Positions 41,369 through 50,786 of a stretch of DNA of 64,000 bases are shown here, piece after piece. Source of the DNA: Larkinella soli. Its GTDB lineage: Bacteria > Bacteroidota > Bacteroidia > Cytophagales > Spirosomataceae. The position numbers were made by a program, and so were the translations under genes. Where the stretch lies: positions 1-64,000 of the forward strand of contig NZ_QTJY01000009.1 of the NCBI RefSeq assembly GCF_003703975.1, read 5' to 3'. The notes under the pieces were generated by a model. The model saw nothing but the letters and a program-made list of their open reading frames with translations, was not told the origin of the DNA and did no database searches. Numbering within the stretch: position 1 is the first letter of the stretch; each line of letters opens with the position of its first letter.

Positions 41369-42520
41369 CTACCGGATACTTTGAATATAGGGAGGCCCTG
41401 CGTCTTCCCCCTTCGTTTTTCGGTCCGTCAAAAAAGCCAGCCCGGACCAGCCCAGCACGGCTACCGAGCCGAAAAAGAGCGAGTATAAAGACAGATCGTA
41501 ACTGTTAGGGAAGCCGAGTATACGTAAGCCGGTTTCGATCAGGCCGGGTAACTGAAACTGGTTGGAGTGAGCAAAGGCGAAATAAAGCCAATAAAGGAAA
41601 AGAATGCCGCAAAAGGCGCCGATTGCCGAAAGGAAGGTTCTGTATAAATGGGTTTTAACTACCAGTTTGTCGATGCCGATCTGTCGGTTTAAAGCATTCC
41701 AGTCGATAAATAATGCATAGACGATCAGATTGGAATAAAATGGAATATTAAACAGTAACAGGACGAAAAAGTGAAACAGAACGGCCGCCGAAACGAAATA
41801 ATTAAAGTATCTCCGATGAACGGTGCTGATCAAAAAGCCGACTTCCATAATTACCGTACTAAAGTCCATTATTTTCCAAAATAAATGCTGATCCAGCGAC
41901 AGGAAATAGCCCGCGAAAAATTCGGTCCGGTCGTGCGAGAAGTAATTTCTGACCAGCCAGAACCGGGCGGCTTCCGATTGCCAGTTCAACCAGCCCCCCT
42001 GAACTTTCTGGATGCCCGCCGTCGCCATGGAAAAGGCAATGGTTAAGGCAAACAGGCAAACCGCCAGAGAAGCCCGGCCGGGGGCGGTTTCAACCGGTTC
42101 ATTTCTCCTTTTACGGAATAATTCGGGAAGGGTAAAATAATCGCCCCAGCCGGCCACGCTTAAAAAGATCGGCGCGATGATCCACAGGAGCAAATGGTCG
42201 ATTTTTCCGAAAGAATACCAGAAGGTATGCCCCAGCATGGAGGTAACCGAAAAGAGAACCGAAGTCCATCGGCACCAGACGCCCAGAATCATCAGGAAAA
42301 AGAAAACAAGGTTGAGCACCGTCAGAACCTGAAAGAAACCGGTACCCGGGAAGCCGGAGAACAGCCGGGCCAGACTATAGGGGGGCGGAGCAAAAAAGTA
42401 GGTAAGACCCTGTCCCAGCCACGTAAAAGCCGGCAACCCGATGAAAGTGACCACGATCAAACCGTAAAGGAGACGGTATGCACTCAGATAAACCGGCCGG
42501 ATAAAGTAGGAGTCGATCAT
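41369..42520 (-). CDS. HTTM-domain membrane protein (SdpB / vitamin K-dependent carboxylase-like)
   Basis: The 383-residue protein has about eight to nine hydrophobic helices. Its first 280 residues follow the HTTM (horizontally transferred transmembrane) family: L-S-A-Y-R-L-L-Y-G-L-I near the start, L-G-H-T-F-W-Y-S-F-G-K-I-D-H-L-L-L-W, and S-M-A-T-A-G-I-Q-K-V-Q-G-G-W-L-N-W. HTTM proteins include SdpB of the Bacillus toxin system and gamma-glutamyl carboxylases. The gene follows a 164-residue one-TM protein by 12 bp, the same order and similar sizes as sdpA-sdpB. Base composition is more AT-rich than the flanking DNA, which hints at transfer. No toxin gene (sdpC) was found. Confidence 0.8.
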   Translation of the reverse strand: MIDSYFIRPVYLSAYRLLYGLIVVTFIGLPAFTWLGQGLTYFFAPPPYSLARLFSGFPGTGFFQVLTVLNLVFFFLMILGVWCRWTSVLFSVTSMLGHTFWYSFGKIDHLLLWIIAPIFLSVAGWGDYFTLPELFRKRRNEPVETAPGRASLAVCLFALTIAFSMATAGIQKVQGGWLNWQSEAARFWLVRNYFSHDRTEFFAGYFLSLDQHLFWKIMDFSTVIMEVGFLISTVHRRYFNYFVSAAVLFHFFVLLLFNIPFYSNLIVYALFIDWNALNRQIGIDKLVVKTHLYRTFLSAIGAFCGILFLYWLYFAFAHSNQFQLPGLIETGLRILGFPNSYDLSLYSLFFGSVAVLGWSGLAFLTDRKTKGEDAGPPYIQSIR

Positions 42521-42532
42521 TGGGTTATGGCT

Positions 42533-43027
42533 TTAATATAACTTGATTAAGGTGCGGCTTTCCACGATGCCCGTCCGGTCCAGGACCTGGGAGGAAAGAT
42601 GATATTGGACCTTTTCCTTTTGGATCAGTAAAGCGACGAACCGCGTATGCGGAAACAGCCGGTTCAACTGCTTTTTGCTGAAGTCGATAAAGGCGCCCCG
42701 TCCGTTGCGAATGTTTGGATTCGTGCGGCTTCTGGCTTCGTTTACCGTGATCGTGTTTAAGATGTTGTCGACGTGCTTATCGTAGAAATCCTGAAAGAAG
42801 CTTTCCTTCGATAACCGGACCAGGTGTTTGTTCTGATCCACTCCGTACAGATCGGTAATGGAGAATTTAACCAGGTCCTGAAGTTTAGGAGCCGCCGAGA
42901 AGGCCGGGAAGATTAAGGAGGGATAAATCTCTGCCTTTTTAATCAGGAAGATAAAAAAATGCAGACATAAAATAAGGAAATAAATAGACAGGATAGAACG
43001 GCCCGTAGCCGTTCGTTTCATCTTCAT
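42533..43027 (-). CDS. Small single-TM protein paired with the HTTM protein (possibly SdpA-like)
   Basis: The 164-residue protein has a basic start (M-K-M-K-R-T-A-T-G-R), one membrane segment (residues 12-30, I-L-S-I-Y-F-L-I-L-C-L-H-F-F-I-F-L-I) and a soluble outer domain. That domain shows F-S-A-A-P-K-L-Q-D-L-V-K-F-S, D-L-Y-G-V-D and L-F-P-H-T-R-F-V-A-L-L-I-Q. I do not recognise a named family with confidence. It lies 12 bp upstream of the HTTM gene and must be co-transcribed with it. In size, topology and gene order it resembles SdpA, which works with SdpB to mature a toxin peptide; the resemblance is architectural only. It is AT-rich like its partner. Confidence 0.65.
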   Translation of the reverse strand: MKMKRTATGRSILSIYFLILCLHFFIFLIKKAEIYPSLIFPAFSAAPKLQDLVKFSITDLYGVDQNKHLVRLSKESFFQDFYDKHVDNILNTITVNEARSRTNPNIRNGRGAFIDFSKKQLNRLFPHTRFVALLIQKEKVQYHLSSQVLDRTGIVESRTLIKLY

Positions 43028-43294
43028 TAACAGTTCGGACAGAGTGTTGCAAAAGATAAACCGATACCGGTTTACCGGATTCCAGGTTCAATTATTTTTC
43101 TTTCGGTGGCCGTTAAATGATCATTAAAAATCAAATAACTACCTAAGGATTTGATCAGGGCAAGGTTTATTCAGAAGGACTAAGGGTACTATGTAGGAAT
43201 ATTTTTATGTTAAGTATGGATTTTTTATTTTATTGAGGATAGGGTTCTATTTTTGGAGCGTTTTCGATCTTAATGTGTAAAAACTTCACCAATA

Positions 43295-44887
43295 ATGCAA
43301 CTTCACCAATCGATCCGTAGAACTATCATTTACTTTCTGCTGCTGGCAGTCTGGAACTGCGTCGCCCTCGGGGGATTCGCGCAGTCGGTCGGCAGCGGGT
43401 TGCCCCGGGTCGCCATCGCCGGGCTGGGCATCGAATCCAGCACGTTTTCACCGGCCGTCACGCATGAAGCCGCTTTTCACGCCAAAACCGGCGAGGAAGT
43501 CTACACCTCCTACCCATTCATGGCGGCCGGCGCTCCCCTGCGCCGGCAGGCCACCTGGCTGCCGGCCCTGGTCGGAAAATCGCTGCCCGGCGGGGCCGTC
43601 ACCCGCGAAGCCTACGAATCCCTGGTCGGTAAAATGCTGGACCTGCTGCGGAAAAACGGCCCCTTCGACGGCCTCTATCTCGACATTCACGGTGCCATGA
43701 GCGTGAAGGGCCTCGACGACCCGGAGGGTGATCTGATTACCCGCATCCGGCAGGTAGTCGGTTATAAAACACTGATCTCCACCTCGATGGACCTGCACGG
43801 CTGCGTTTCCTGGCGGCTGGCCCAGAATACCGACCTGATGACCTGCTACCGCCTGGCGCCCCACGAAGACGCCATGCAGACCAAGGAACGGGCCGTGGTC
43901 CACCTGCTGGAACGGCTCAAAAGCGGCAAGGGCAAACCGGCCTACAAAGCCTGGATTCCGATTCCCATCCTGCTGCCGGGCGAGAAAACCAGCACCCGCA
44001 TCGAGCCGGGTAAAAGCCTGTACGCCAAGGTAGAACCGCTGGCCGACCGTCAGGAGGGCATCGTCGACGCGGGCATCTGGATCAGCTACGCCTGGGCCGA
44101 CGAGCCCCGCAACCATGCGGTGGTGATGGTGGTCGGCGACGACAAGACTCAGGTAGGCCGGACCGCCGAGACGCTGGCGCGGGCCTTCTGGGCCGTGCGC
44201 GCACAGTTCGACTTCGTGGCTCCGACCGGCACCCTGGAACAATGTCTGGCGAAGGCGCTCGCCGGCCCGAAGCACCCGTTCTTCATCAGCGACACGGGCG
44301 ACAACCCGACCGCCGGCGGGGCCGGCGACGTGACCTGGACGCTCACGCGAATTCTGGCCCGGCCGGAGTTCCGGCAGGAAACCGGTCCGTCACTGATCTA
44401 TGCGTCGATCCCGGACTCGAATTTTGTGAAGAAAGCCGTGGCGGCCGGGGTCGGCGGGGCGGTGGAGGGAACGGCCGGGGCGATGGTCGACGCGCGGTTT
44501 GCGCCCCCGGTCCCGCTGAAGGGAGTCGTAGAATCCATTACCTACGGGGATAAGGACGCGGAGGTGGAGGTTGTAGTGAAAGTGGGCAGCGTCCATGTCA
44601 TCGTTACCGGAAAACGAAAGCCGTACCACAAGGAAAGAGACTTTACTCGCCTGAAACTCGAACCGCGGAAGGCCGACATCGTCGTGGTGAAAATCGGGTA
44701 TCTCGAACCCGAACTCTACGCCATGCGGGCCGACTGGATTATGGCCCTGACCCCTGGCGGAGTCGATCAGGACCTGTTCCGTTTGCCTTACAAGCGGATT
44801 CAGCGGCCGATGTTCCCGCTGGATGCGAAGATGCCGGACCCGGACCTGAAGGCCCGGTTCGTGCCCCTGTCCGGCAAAACGAAATAA
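43295..44887 (+). CDS. Secreted M81-family metallopeptidase (MlrC-like)
   Basis: The 530-residue protein has a signal peptide (residues 9-30, ending G-F-A-Q) followed by the M81/MlrC N-terminal domain: R-V-A-I-A-G-L-G-I-E-S-S-T-F-S at its start, D-G-L-Y-L-D-I-H-G-A-M with metal-binding Asp and His, and S-M-D-L-H-G. The C-terminal MlrC domain includes F-F-I-S-D-T-G-D-N-P-T-A-G-G-A-G-D. M81 enzymes open linearised microcystin and related peptides or amides; the true substrate here is unknown. The signal peptide places it in the periplasm. It is the nearest peptidase to a SusCD pair 2.5 kb downstream. A palindromic hairpin follows its stop. Confidence 0.87.
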   Translation: MQLHQSIRRTIIYFLLLAVWNCVALGGFAQSVGSGLPRVAIAGLGIESSTFSPAVTHEAAFHAKTGEEVYTSYPFMAAGAPLRRQATWLPALVGKSLPGGAVTREAYESLVGKMLDLLRKNGPFDGLYLDIHGAMSVKGLDDPEGDLITRIRQVVGYKTLISTSMDLHGCVSWRLAQNTDLMTCYRLAPHEDAMQTKERAVVHLLERLKSGKGKPAYKAWIPIPILLPGEKTSTRIEPGKSLYAKVEPLADRQEGIVDAGIWISYAWADEPRNHAVVMVVGDDKTQVGRTAETLARAFWAVRAQFDFVAPTGTLEQCLAKALAGPKHPFFISDTGDNPTAGGAGDVTWTLTRILARPEFRQETGPSLIYASIPDSNFVKKAVAAGVGGAVEGTAGAMVDARFAPPVPLKGVVESITYGDKDAEVEVVVKVGSVHVIVTGKRKPYHKERDFTRLKLEPRKADIVVVKIGYLEPELYAMRADWIMALTPGGVDQDLFRLPYKRIQRPMFPLDAKMPDPDLKARFVPLSGKTK

Positions 44888-44899
44888 TTTGACCATTCA

Positions 44900-44930
44900 G
44901 CCACCCCCGCCGGCGGGGGTGGCTTCCTTC
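44900..44930 (+). terminator. Perfect 24-nt palindrome, terminator-like
   Basis: GCCACCCCCGCC (44900-44911) is directly followed by its exact reverse complement (44912-44923) and then TTCCTTCT. The GC-rich stem could stop transcription between the convergent M81 and TIM-barrel genes. Confidence 0.6.
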
Positions 44931-44935
44931 TGATT

Positions 44936-45814
44936 TCAGACTTCGGATAGTTGCCGCTTCAGGGTTTCAATGCCCCGGGCTGCCTCGTTATCGAAATCGC
45001 TCCAGACGCATTCCATCGACAGGCCGCCCTGGTAATTGATCTGTTTGAGGGCGCGGAAATAGGGCCGGAAGTCGTCGCCCCGGACGCCGGGGGGAGTCCG
45101 GCTTTGCTTTTCGGCAATGTGGCAATGGACGATATGGGGGCCGTATCGGACGATTTCCTCCGGTTTTTCGTCTTCCTTCATCATGTGGTAAATGTCGCAC
45201 TGGAGCCGGAACCAGGGGTTATTGACCGCCCGCACGATTTCGGCGCCCTCCGCCAGGCTGTTGATGAAGTTCGTTTCGCCCCGGTTGAGCGGTTCCACGG
45301 CCAGCGTGATGCCGTGTTTCTCGGCCAGCGGGGCCATTTTTTTACAAAGCTCGATGTGCTGGGCTTTCGCCTTGTCGCGGTCGAAGCCGTCCGGAATGGC
45401 CCGGGAACCCCCGCTGCCGAACACGATGTTCGTCGATCCGCAGGCTTTCGCCCGACCGAGCGCCAGATCGGCCCGCTCCAGGATGGCCTCGTGGTGAAGG
45501 TCCGGCCCGACCGACTTCAGCTTGCCGGGGAAAAAACTGACATACGACCGGACGGCCAGCTTCTGTTCCTGTAGGGCCTGCCGGTTTTTTTCGTACTGGT
45601 CGTTGCCGGAATCCGGAATCAGAAACCGCCCGACGTTCTCCTCGATGAATGAAAAACCCAGCCGTTTCAGCAAAGCCGCCTTGTCGTAGGAGGTGCAGAC
45701 GCCCAGCGGCAGGTTCAGCGCGGCCGCCCGGGCCGGCAGCCGGGCCGCCGACAGCCCGGCCAGCAGGCCGCCGGCATAGCCGATGAATTTTCTTCTTGAC
45801 GTACGGTTGCTCAT
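44936..45814 (-). CDS. Tat-exported sugar phosphate isomerase/epimerase-like TIM barrel
   Basis: The 292-residue protein starts M-S-N-R-T-S-R-R-K-F-I-G-Y-A-G-G, a clear twin-arginine signal, followed by A-R-A-A-A-L. The mature part is an AP-endonuclease-2-type TIM barrel with metal ligands in V-E-P-L-N-R (Glu), Q-C-D-I-Y-H (Asp and His), H-C-H-I-A-E-K (His) and S-M-E-C-V-W (Glu). These are the residues of hydroxypyruvate isomerase or xylose-isomerase-like enzymes. It should isomerise or epimerise a sugar-like substrate in the periplasm. ATG 45814 puts the signal at the N-terminus; an in-frame start 57 nt upstream does not fit. It is divergent from the MBL-fold gene. Confidence 0.85.
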   Translation of the reverse strand: MSNRTSRRKFIGYAGGLLAGLSAARLPARAAALNLPLGVCTSYDKAALLKRLGFSFIEENVGRFLIPDSGNDQYEKNRQALQEQKLAVRSYVSFFPGKLKSVGPDLHHEAILERADLALGRAKACGSTNIVFGSGGSRAIPDGFDRDKAKAQHIELCKKMAPLAEKHGITLAVEPLNRGETNFINSLAEGAEIVRAVNNPWFRLQCDIYHMMKEDEKPEEIVRYGPHIVHCHIAEKQSRTPPGVRGDDFRPYFRALKQINYQGGLSMECVWSDFDNEAARGIETLKRQLSEV

Positions 45815-45963
45815 GAATGGGAAGAGGGGAGAGGATTGGTTTCCCTCAAAAGCGGATTTGCTTCCGAACATACCGGGGCTGATAGGGCCAGGATTAAATT
45901 TTTGTAAACAGCCTCTTGATTTTCAGGATTATTACGACTTTCACCGCCTGAAACCATTCCCCT

Positions 45964-47250
45964 ATGCGGATTCTGCTCCTCGCTGCGCTGACGCTGATTT
46001 CCCGGCTCGCCTTCGCCCAGACCATCGGCCGGCCGCTGAACCCCTGGCAGGAGGGGAGCGTCGAAATCCACTTTATCCATACCGGTCGGGGCAACTGCTC
46101 GTTTTTCATTCTGCCCGACGGCACCACTTTCCTCGTCGACCCCGGCGAGCAGGACCCCACCGACCCCCGTACCCTATCGGCCCGGCAGACGCCCCTCGTT
46201 CCCGACTACACGAAGCGGCCCTACGAATGGATCGCCGACTACATCCGGCAGTATATGCCCGCCGGCCGGCCGCCCGAACTGGACCATGTGCTGATCACCC
46301 ATTACCACGACGACCACTACGGACACCTGTATGCCGGGGCGCCCTACGATACGGCCGGGCGGTATTACAAAACCGGCATTACGGGCCTGGGGTCCGAGCT
46401 GCCTATCCGCCACCTGATGGACCGGGGAGCGACCTATCCGTATGATTTCAGGTCGGAAGCGGTCCGGAAGCGGTTTCAGGAGAGCAAAGACGGCCGGGAA
46501 GTGATGGCGACGCTCGACAACTACTGGAAGTTTCTGGAGGTCCAGCAGAAGCGAAGCCGGATGCGGTATGAGGTTTTCAAAGTCGGAAGCAACCGCCAGA
46601 TCGCCATGGTGCGCAACCCGCAGCGGTATCCGGCCTTCTCCATTACCAACACCTACAGCAACGGCGACGTCTGGACCGGGCAGGAGGTGAAACACATTTT
46701 TCCGGATTTTCGGGATGCGGCCCCCAACGTGCCGCGACCCGGCGAAAACCAGGTCAGCTGCGGCTTCCGGCTCAGCTACGGCCCCTTCGATTTTTATACC
46801 AATACCGACATCAGCGGCATGGCCGAACTGGGCCTGCCCGACTGGTACAACGTCGAAAGTAAAGTGGCGCCCTACCTCGGGGAAATGGACGTCATCACCA
46901 CCAACCACCACGCCAACACCGACGCCATGAACGTCGACTACCTGCGGGCGCTCAAACCGCGCGTCATCATTCAGGAAGTCTGGTCGTCGGACCACCCCGG
47001 CCACGACGCGTTCCGGCGGATGACTTCCCGCTGGGTCTATCCCGGGGAACGTGACCTGTTTGCAACGGCCATGCTCGAAGCGAACAAGACCGTGATCGGG
47101 CCGGCGCTGGAGAATACCTATAAATCCACGGAAGGGCACGTCGTCGTTCGGGTCGAACCGGGCGGGAGGCAATACCGCATCTTCGTGCTGAACCACCGGA
47201 GCCGCGGGCGGGAGGTGCTGAAGGAGTTCGGGCCGTATCAGTCGAAATAA
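45964..47250 (+). CDS. Secreted metallo-beta-lactamase-fold hydrolase
   Basis: The 428-residue protein has a signal peptide (M-R-I-L-L-L-A-A-L-T-L-I-S-R-L-A-F-A-Q) and an MBL fold. The metal site T-H-Y-H-D-D-H-Y-G provides H113, H115, D117 and H118, preceded by F-I-H-T-G-R-G-N-C and L-V-D-P-G-E. The G-x-G-N-C-S-F-F block is similar to ComEC-type and other MBL hydrolases that act on nucleic acids or phosphodiesters. A later pair, N-T-D-I-S-G and T-N-H-H-A-N, supplies the remaining ligands. The substrate is not predictable. It lies upstream of susC on the same strand, 163 bp away, with a promoter between. Confidence 0.82.
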   Translation: MRILLLAALTLISRLAFAQTIGRPLNPWQEGSVEIHFIHTGRGNCSFFILPDGTTFLVDPGEQDPTDPRTLSARQTPLVPDYTKRPYEWIADYIRQYMPAGRPPELDHVLITHYHDDHYGHLYAGAPYDTAGRYYKTGITGLGSELPIRHLMDRGATYPYDFRSEAVRKRFQESKDGREVMATLDNYWKFLEVQQKRSRMRYEVFKVGSNRQIAMVRNPQRYPAFSITNTYSNGDVWTGQEVKHIFPDFRDAAPNVPRPGENQVSCGFRLSYGPFDFYTNTDISGMAELGLPDWYNVESKVAPYLGEMDVITTNHHANTDAMNVDYLRALKPRVIIQEVWSSDHPGHDAFRRMTSRWVYPGERDLFATAMLEANKTVIGPALENTYKSTEGHVVVRVEPGGRQYRIFVLNHRSRGREVLKEFGPYQSK

Positions 47251-47379
47251 CCCGTCGGCTTAGTCGATCAAACTTAAAGATAAGTAGTTGACTATGAATG
47301 TGTACGGAGTGTTATCAGGTCGTCGGGTAAGTTTACGATAGCTTCATGCGCAGGAAAAGTTAAGCTAATACTGGGAAGA

Positions 47380-47387
47380 TACATTTG
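47380..47387 (+). promoter_or_regulatory. -7 element TACATTTG of the susCD operon
   Basis: TACATTTG is a perfect TAnnTTTG box 27 nt before the susC ATG. The -33 region reads GTTAAG, a weak match, as in regulated promoters. Confidence 0.5.
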
Positions 47388-47413
47388 TGACGGTACCCAT
47401 CCTGTTCACATCT

Positions 47414-50400
47414 ATGCAAACATGTTTATCTTCTCTTTCTAAAGCACGAAGTTCTGCGATCCGGGGGTTGACCATCCTCTTTTTCTGGATGGGTCTGGTC
47501 CTGTCGGCCTCGGCGCAGTCCGAACCAACCATCACGGGGCGCGTCCTGTCCGGCGACGACAGCCAGCCCATGCCGGGCGTTTCCATCATCGTGAAAGGCA
47601 CGACCTCCGGCACGACGACGCGCTCCGACGGTACGTACTCGATCAATGCGCAACCGAACGCCACGCTGATCTTCTCCTTCATCGGCTTCGGCACGCAGGA
47701 AGTGGCCGTCGGCAATCGCACCACCCTCGACGTGACGCTCCGCTCCGACACCCAGACGCTCGGCGAGGTGGTCGTGACCGCCCTCGGGATCCAGCGGGAA
47801 AAGAAAGCCCTCGGCTATGCCACCCAGGAACTCCAGGGAACGGCGCTGACCATCGCCCGCGAAACGAACGTGACCAACCAGCTCGCCGGCAAGGTAGCCG
47901 GGGTGACGGTGGTCGGCAGCCCCTCCGGCATCGGCGGCTCCTCGCGGGTCACGATCCGGGGCGAACGCTCGGTCGACCTGAACAAGAACCAGCCGCTCTA
48001 CGTCGTCGACGGGGTGCCCATCTCCAACGGCTTCACGGGCGGGTCGGGCCGGAACAACCTCGAAGTGGACTTCGGCAACGGCGCCGGCTTTATCAACCCC
48101 GACGACATCGAATCGATCAACGTGCTGAAAGGGGCGGCAGCCTCGGCGCTCTACGGCTCGCGCGCGGCCAACGGCGTGATCGTCATCAAGACCAAATCCG
48201 GCAAAGGAACGAAGGGCATCGGGGTGGAATTCAACACCAACCAGACCCTCGAAACTCCGCTCGTGCTGCCTGAATATCAGAACGTTTATGGACAGGGCAA
48301 CGGCAACGGCGGAGACTTCGCCTTTGCGAACGGCGCGGGAGCGGGCCAGACCGACGGCACCGACGAAGCCTGGGGACCGGCCTTTTCGCTCAACAAAAGC
48401 TATCCTCAGTACGACTCGCCCCGGACCCTCAACGGCCAGCCGATTCCGTTCCGCGGGGGCGACCTCAACGCACCGGCGGGCAGCGTCATCACCCCGACGC
48501 CCTGGGCGCCCGAAACCGACAACCTGCGCAAGTTTCTGCAAACCGGCCGGACCAGCACCACGAGCATCGCCGTCACGGGCAGCAACGAAGCCGGCAATTT
48601 CCGCCTGGCCCACACCCTGCTCGACCAGAAAGGCATCGTGCCCAACACCGACCTGAAGCGGTATACCACCTCGCTGAGCGGGGGTTACAACTTTACGAAG
48701 AAGTTTTCGGCCAACGCCTTCGTCAGCTACCTCAAGGGCGAGAGCGGTAACCGCCCGTCCATCAGCTACGGGACCGAGAGCATCATGTACCTTTTCAACT
48801 GCTGGCTGCCGCCATCGGTGCAGCTGGAGCCGATGCGGGAGTACTGGATGCGCGGCATGGAAGGCCGCCAGCAGTTCAGCTGGAACTACAACTACCACGA
48901 CAACCCGTACCTGACGGTCTACGAAAACACCAACGGCCAGCTCTACGACCGCATCCTCGGCAACGCTTCGCTGAAATATGACCTGACGCCCTGGCTGAGC
49001 CTTCAGGCCCGGACGGCCATCGATTACAGCAACGAGAAGCGCGAATACCGCCGGGCCTTCAGCACGCAGCGGTTTCCGTTCGGCCAGTACCGCGAAAACC
49101 GCATCGTGACCGAGGAACGCAATACCGACTTCCTGTTTACGGCCAACAAACAGATCAATCAGGACTGGACCATCGCCGGAACGTTCGGCGGCAACCAGCT
49201 TCGGCAAAAATCCGATTTTCTGGAGAATAACGCCGGCCAGCTGAACATTCCCGGTATCTACAACCTGACCAACTCGCGCATTCCGCTGCAAACGGCGCAA
49301 AGCCTCGTCACCAAGCGCGTCAACTCGCTCTACGGGTCGGTGCAGATCGATTTCCGCAACTACCTCTTCCTGGAAGTGACGGCCCGCAACGACTGGTCGA
49401 GCGCCCTGACGCTGCCCGAATACGCCCGGGCGCTGGGCACGCAGGACAACTCGTACTTCTATCCGTCGGTGGCCCTCAGCGGGGTGATCAGCGAGATGGT
49501 GACGCTGCCGCAGGCAATTTCTTTCCTGAAGGCCCGCGTCAATTACGCGTCCGTCGGGAACGATACCGATCCGTTTACGTTCACGCAGGCCTACAACCCG
49601 AGCGACCCCTTCGGCAACAGCCAGGTCTACGGCGAAACCGACCGTCTGGCCAACTTCAACCTCAAGCCGGAGATCAGCAGCTCGTTTGAAGGCGGTATCG
49701 AACTGAAGCTGTTCCGGCGCCGGATCGGGCTGGACGTTTCCTATTACCGGACCGACACCCGCAACCAGATCCTGAACATTCCGCTGTCGATCACGAGCGG
49801 CTACAACAGCCGGGCCATCAACGCCGGTCTGATCCGCAACAACGGGGTCGAAGCCGCTCTGAACATCGTGCCGGTCGAGCAGCCCAACGGCCTGCGGTGG
49901 AGTGTGGACTTCAACTTCTCGGCCAACCGCAGCAAGGTCATCCGGCTGTCGGACAACATCAGGAACTTCGTCATGGCGAGCCGCCGGGTCAGCATCGAGG
50001 CCCGCGTCGGCGAGCGCATGGGCGATATGTACGGCATCGGCTTCGTCCGGGTGCAGAACACCGACCCGAAAAAGCCGTACTACGACCCCACCGGCCAGTA
50101 TGTGGGCCAGATGGTGTTCAGCAACGGCCGGCCCGTCGCGACCACCGACCGCATCAAGCTGGGCAACTACAACCCCGATTTTCTGCTCGGTATCAACAAC
50201 AGCCTGAGCTATAAGAACCTCCGGCTGAGTTTCCTGTTCGACATCCGTCAGGGCGGCAGGCTGTATTCCGAAACCCAGACCGTCGGCCGCGAAGGCGGGA
50301 TTATTGTCGAAACGCTGGAAGGCCGGGCCAACGGCTACGACCTGAACCTGCCGGGCAACGGCGTCGTCGGCCAGGGCGTGAAGGTGGTGAGCAGCAACGC

Positions 50401-50752
50401 CGACGGCAGCACTACGTTTGCGCCCAACGACGTGGAGGTCAACTCCCGGCAGTGGCACACGGCCTGGACCGCGGGCCGCAACATCGCGGAGGGCGTCATG
50501 TACGATGCCTCGTTTGCCAAGCTGCGCGAGGTGCAGATCGGCTTCAGCATCCCGGATCGTTTCTGGGGCCGCGTGCCGCTGCGCGGGGTGACGCTGACGC
50601 TCGTCGGCCGGAATCTGGCCGTCTGGTCGAAGGTGCCGCACGTCGATCCCGAAACCATGTCCTACTCCGGCGGAACGGCCCTGCCCGGTATCGAGTACAT
50701 GGCTATCCCGACGACCCGGAGCTTCGGTTTCAACCTCGGGCTGAAATTGTAA
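47414..50752 (+). CDS. SusC/RagA-family TonB-linked outer-membrane transporter
   Basis: The 1112-residue protein has a signal peptide ending S-A-S-A-Q, a carboxypeptidase-D-like regulatory domain (I-T-G-R-V-L-S-G-D-D, then G-V-S-I-I-V-K-G-T-T, residues 36-115), a TonB-dependent plug (G-E-V-V-V-T-A-L-G-I, then L-Y-V-V-D-G-V-P-I-S-N-G and G-A-A-A-S-A-L-Y-G-S-R-A-A-N-G-V-I) and a long 22-strand barrel ending F-G-F-N-L-G-L-K-L. SusC proteins import ligands bound by their SusD lid. No glycoside hydrolase lies in the locus, while peptidase and isomerase genes do, so the cargo may be a peptide or small metabolite. It is 34 bp upstream of susD. Confidence 0.93.
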   Translation: MQTCLSSLSKARSSAIRGLTILFFWMGLVLSASAQSEPTITGRVLSGDDSQPMPGVSIIVKGTTSGTTTRSDGTYSINAQPNATLIFSFIGFGTQEVAVGNRTTLDVTLRSDTQTLGEVVVTALGIQREKKALGYATQELQGTALTIARETNVTNQLAGKVAGVTVVGSPSGIGGSSRVTIRGERSVDLNKNQPLYVVDGVPISNGFTGGSGRNNLEVDFGNGAGFINPDDIESINVLKGAAASALYGSRAANGVIVIKTKSGKGTKGIGVEFNTNQTLETPLVLPEYQNVYGQGNGNGGDFAFANGAGAGQTDGTDEAWGPAFSLNKSYPQYDSPRTLNGQPIPFRGGDLNAPAGSVITPTPWAPETDNLRKFLQTGRTSTTSIAVTGSNEAGNFRLAHTLLDQKGIVPNTDLKRYTTSLSGGYNFTKKFSANAFVSYLKGESGNRPSISYGTESIMYLFNCWLPPSVQLEPMREYWMRGMEGRQQFSWNYNYHDNPYLTVYENTNGQLYDRILGNASLKYDLTPWLSLQARTAIDYSNEKREYRRAFSTQRFPFGQYRENRIVTEERNTDFLFTANKQINQDWTIAGTFGGNQLRQKSDFLENNAGQLNIPGIYNLTNSRIPLQTAQSLVTKRVNSLYGSVQIDFRNYLFLEVTARNDWSSALTLPEYARALGTQDNSYFYPSVALSGVISEMVTLPQAISFLKARVNYASVGNDTDPFTFTQAYNPSDPFGNSQVYGETDRLANFNLKPEISSSFEGGIELKLFRRRIGLDVSYYRTDTRNQILNIPLSITSGYNSRAINAGLIRNNGVEAALNIVPVEQPNGLRWSVDFNFSANRSKVIRLSDNIRNFVMASRRVSIEARVGERMGDMYGIGFVRVQNTDPKKPYYDPTGQYVGQMVFSNGRPVATTDRIKLGNYNPDFLLGINNSLSYKNLRLSFLFDIRQGGRLYSETQTVGREGGIIVETLEGRANGYDLNLPGNGVVGQGVKVVSSNADGSTTFAPNDVEVNSRQWHTAWTAGRNIAEGVMYDASFAKLREVQIGFSIPDRFWGRVPLRGVTLTLVGRNLAVWSKVPHVDPETMSYSGGTALPGIEYMAIPTTRSFGFNLGLKL

Positions 50753-50786
50753 GTAAAGACTACCCCGGTAATCGATTCAAACCACC

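Noticed and set aside
42111-42123. A 13-bp match (TTTTACGGAATAA) to the reverse complement of the Nudix operator inside the HTTM gene
   Set aside because: It covers only half the 18-bp site, lacks the palindrome, and lies within a coding region; a chance match is likely.
47426-50641. A 1071-codon open frame on the minus strand opposite susC
   Set aside because: It is a shadow of the GC-biased susC gene. The translation is rich in His, Arg, Pro and Gly with no domain, while the plus strand is a textbook SusC.
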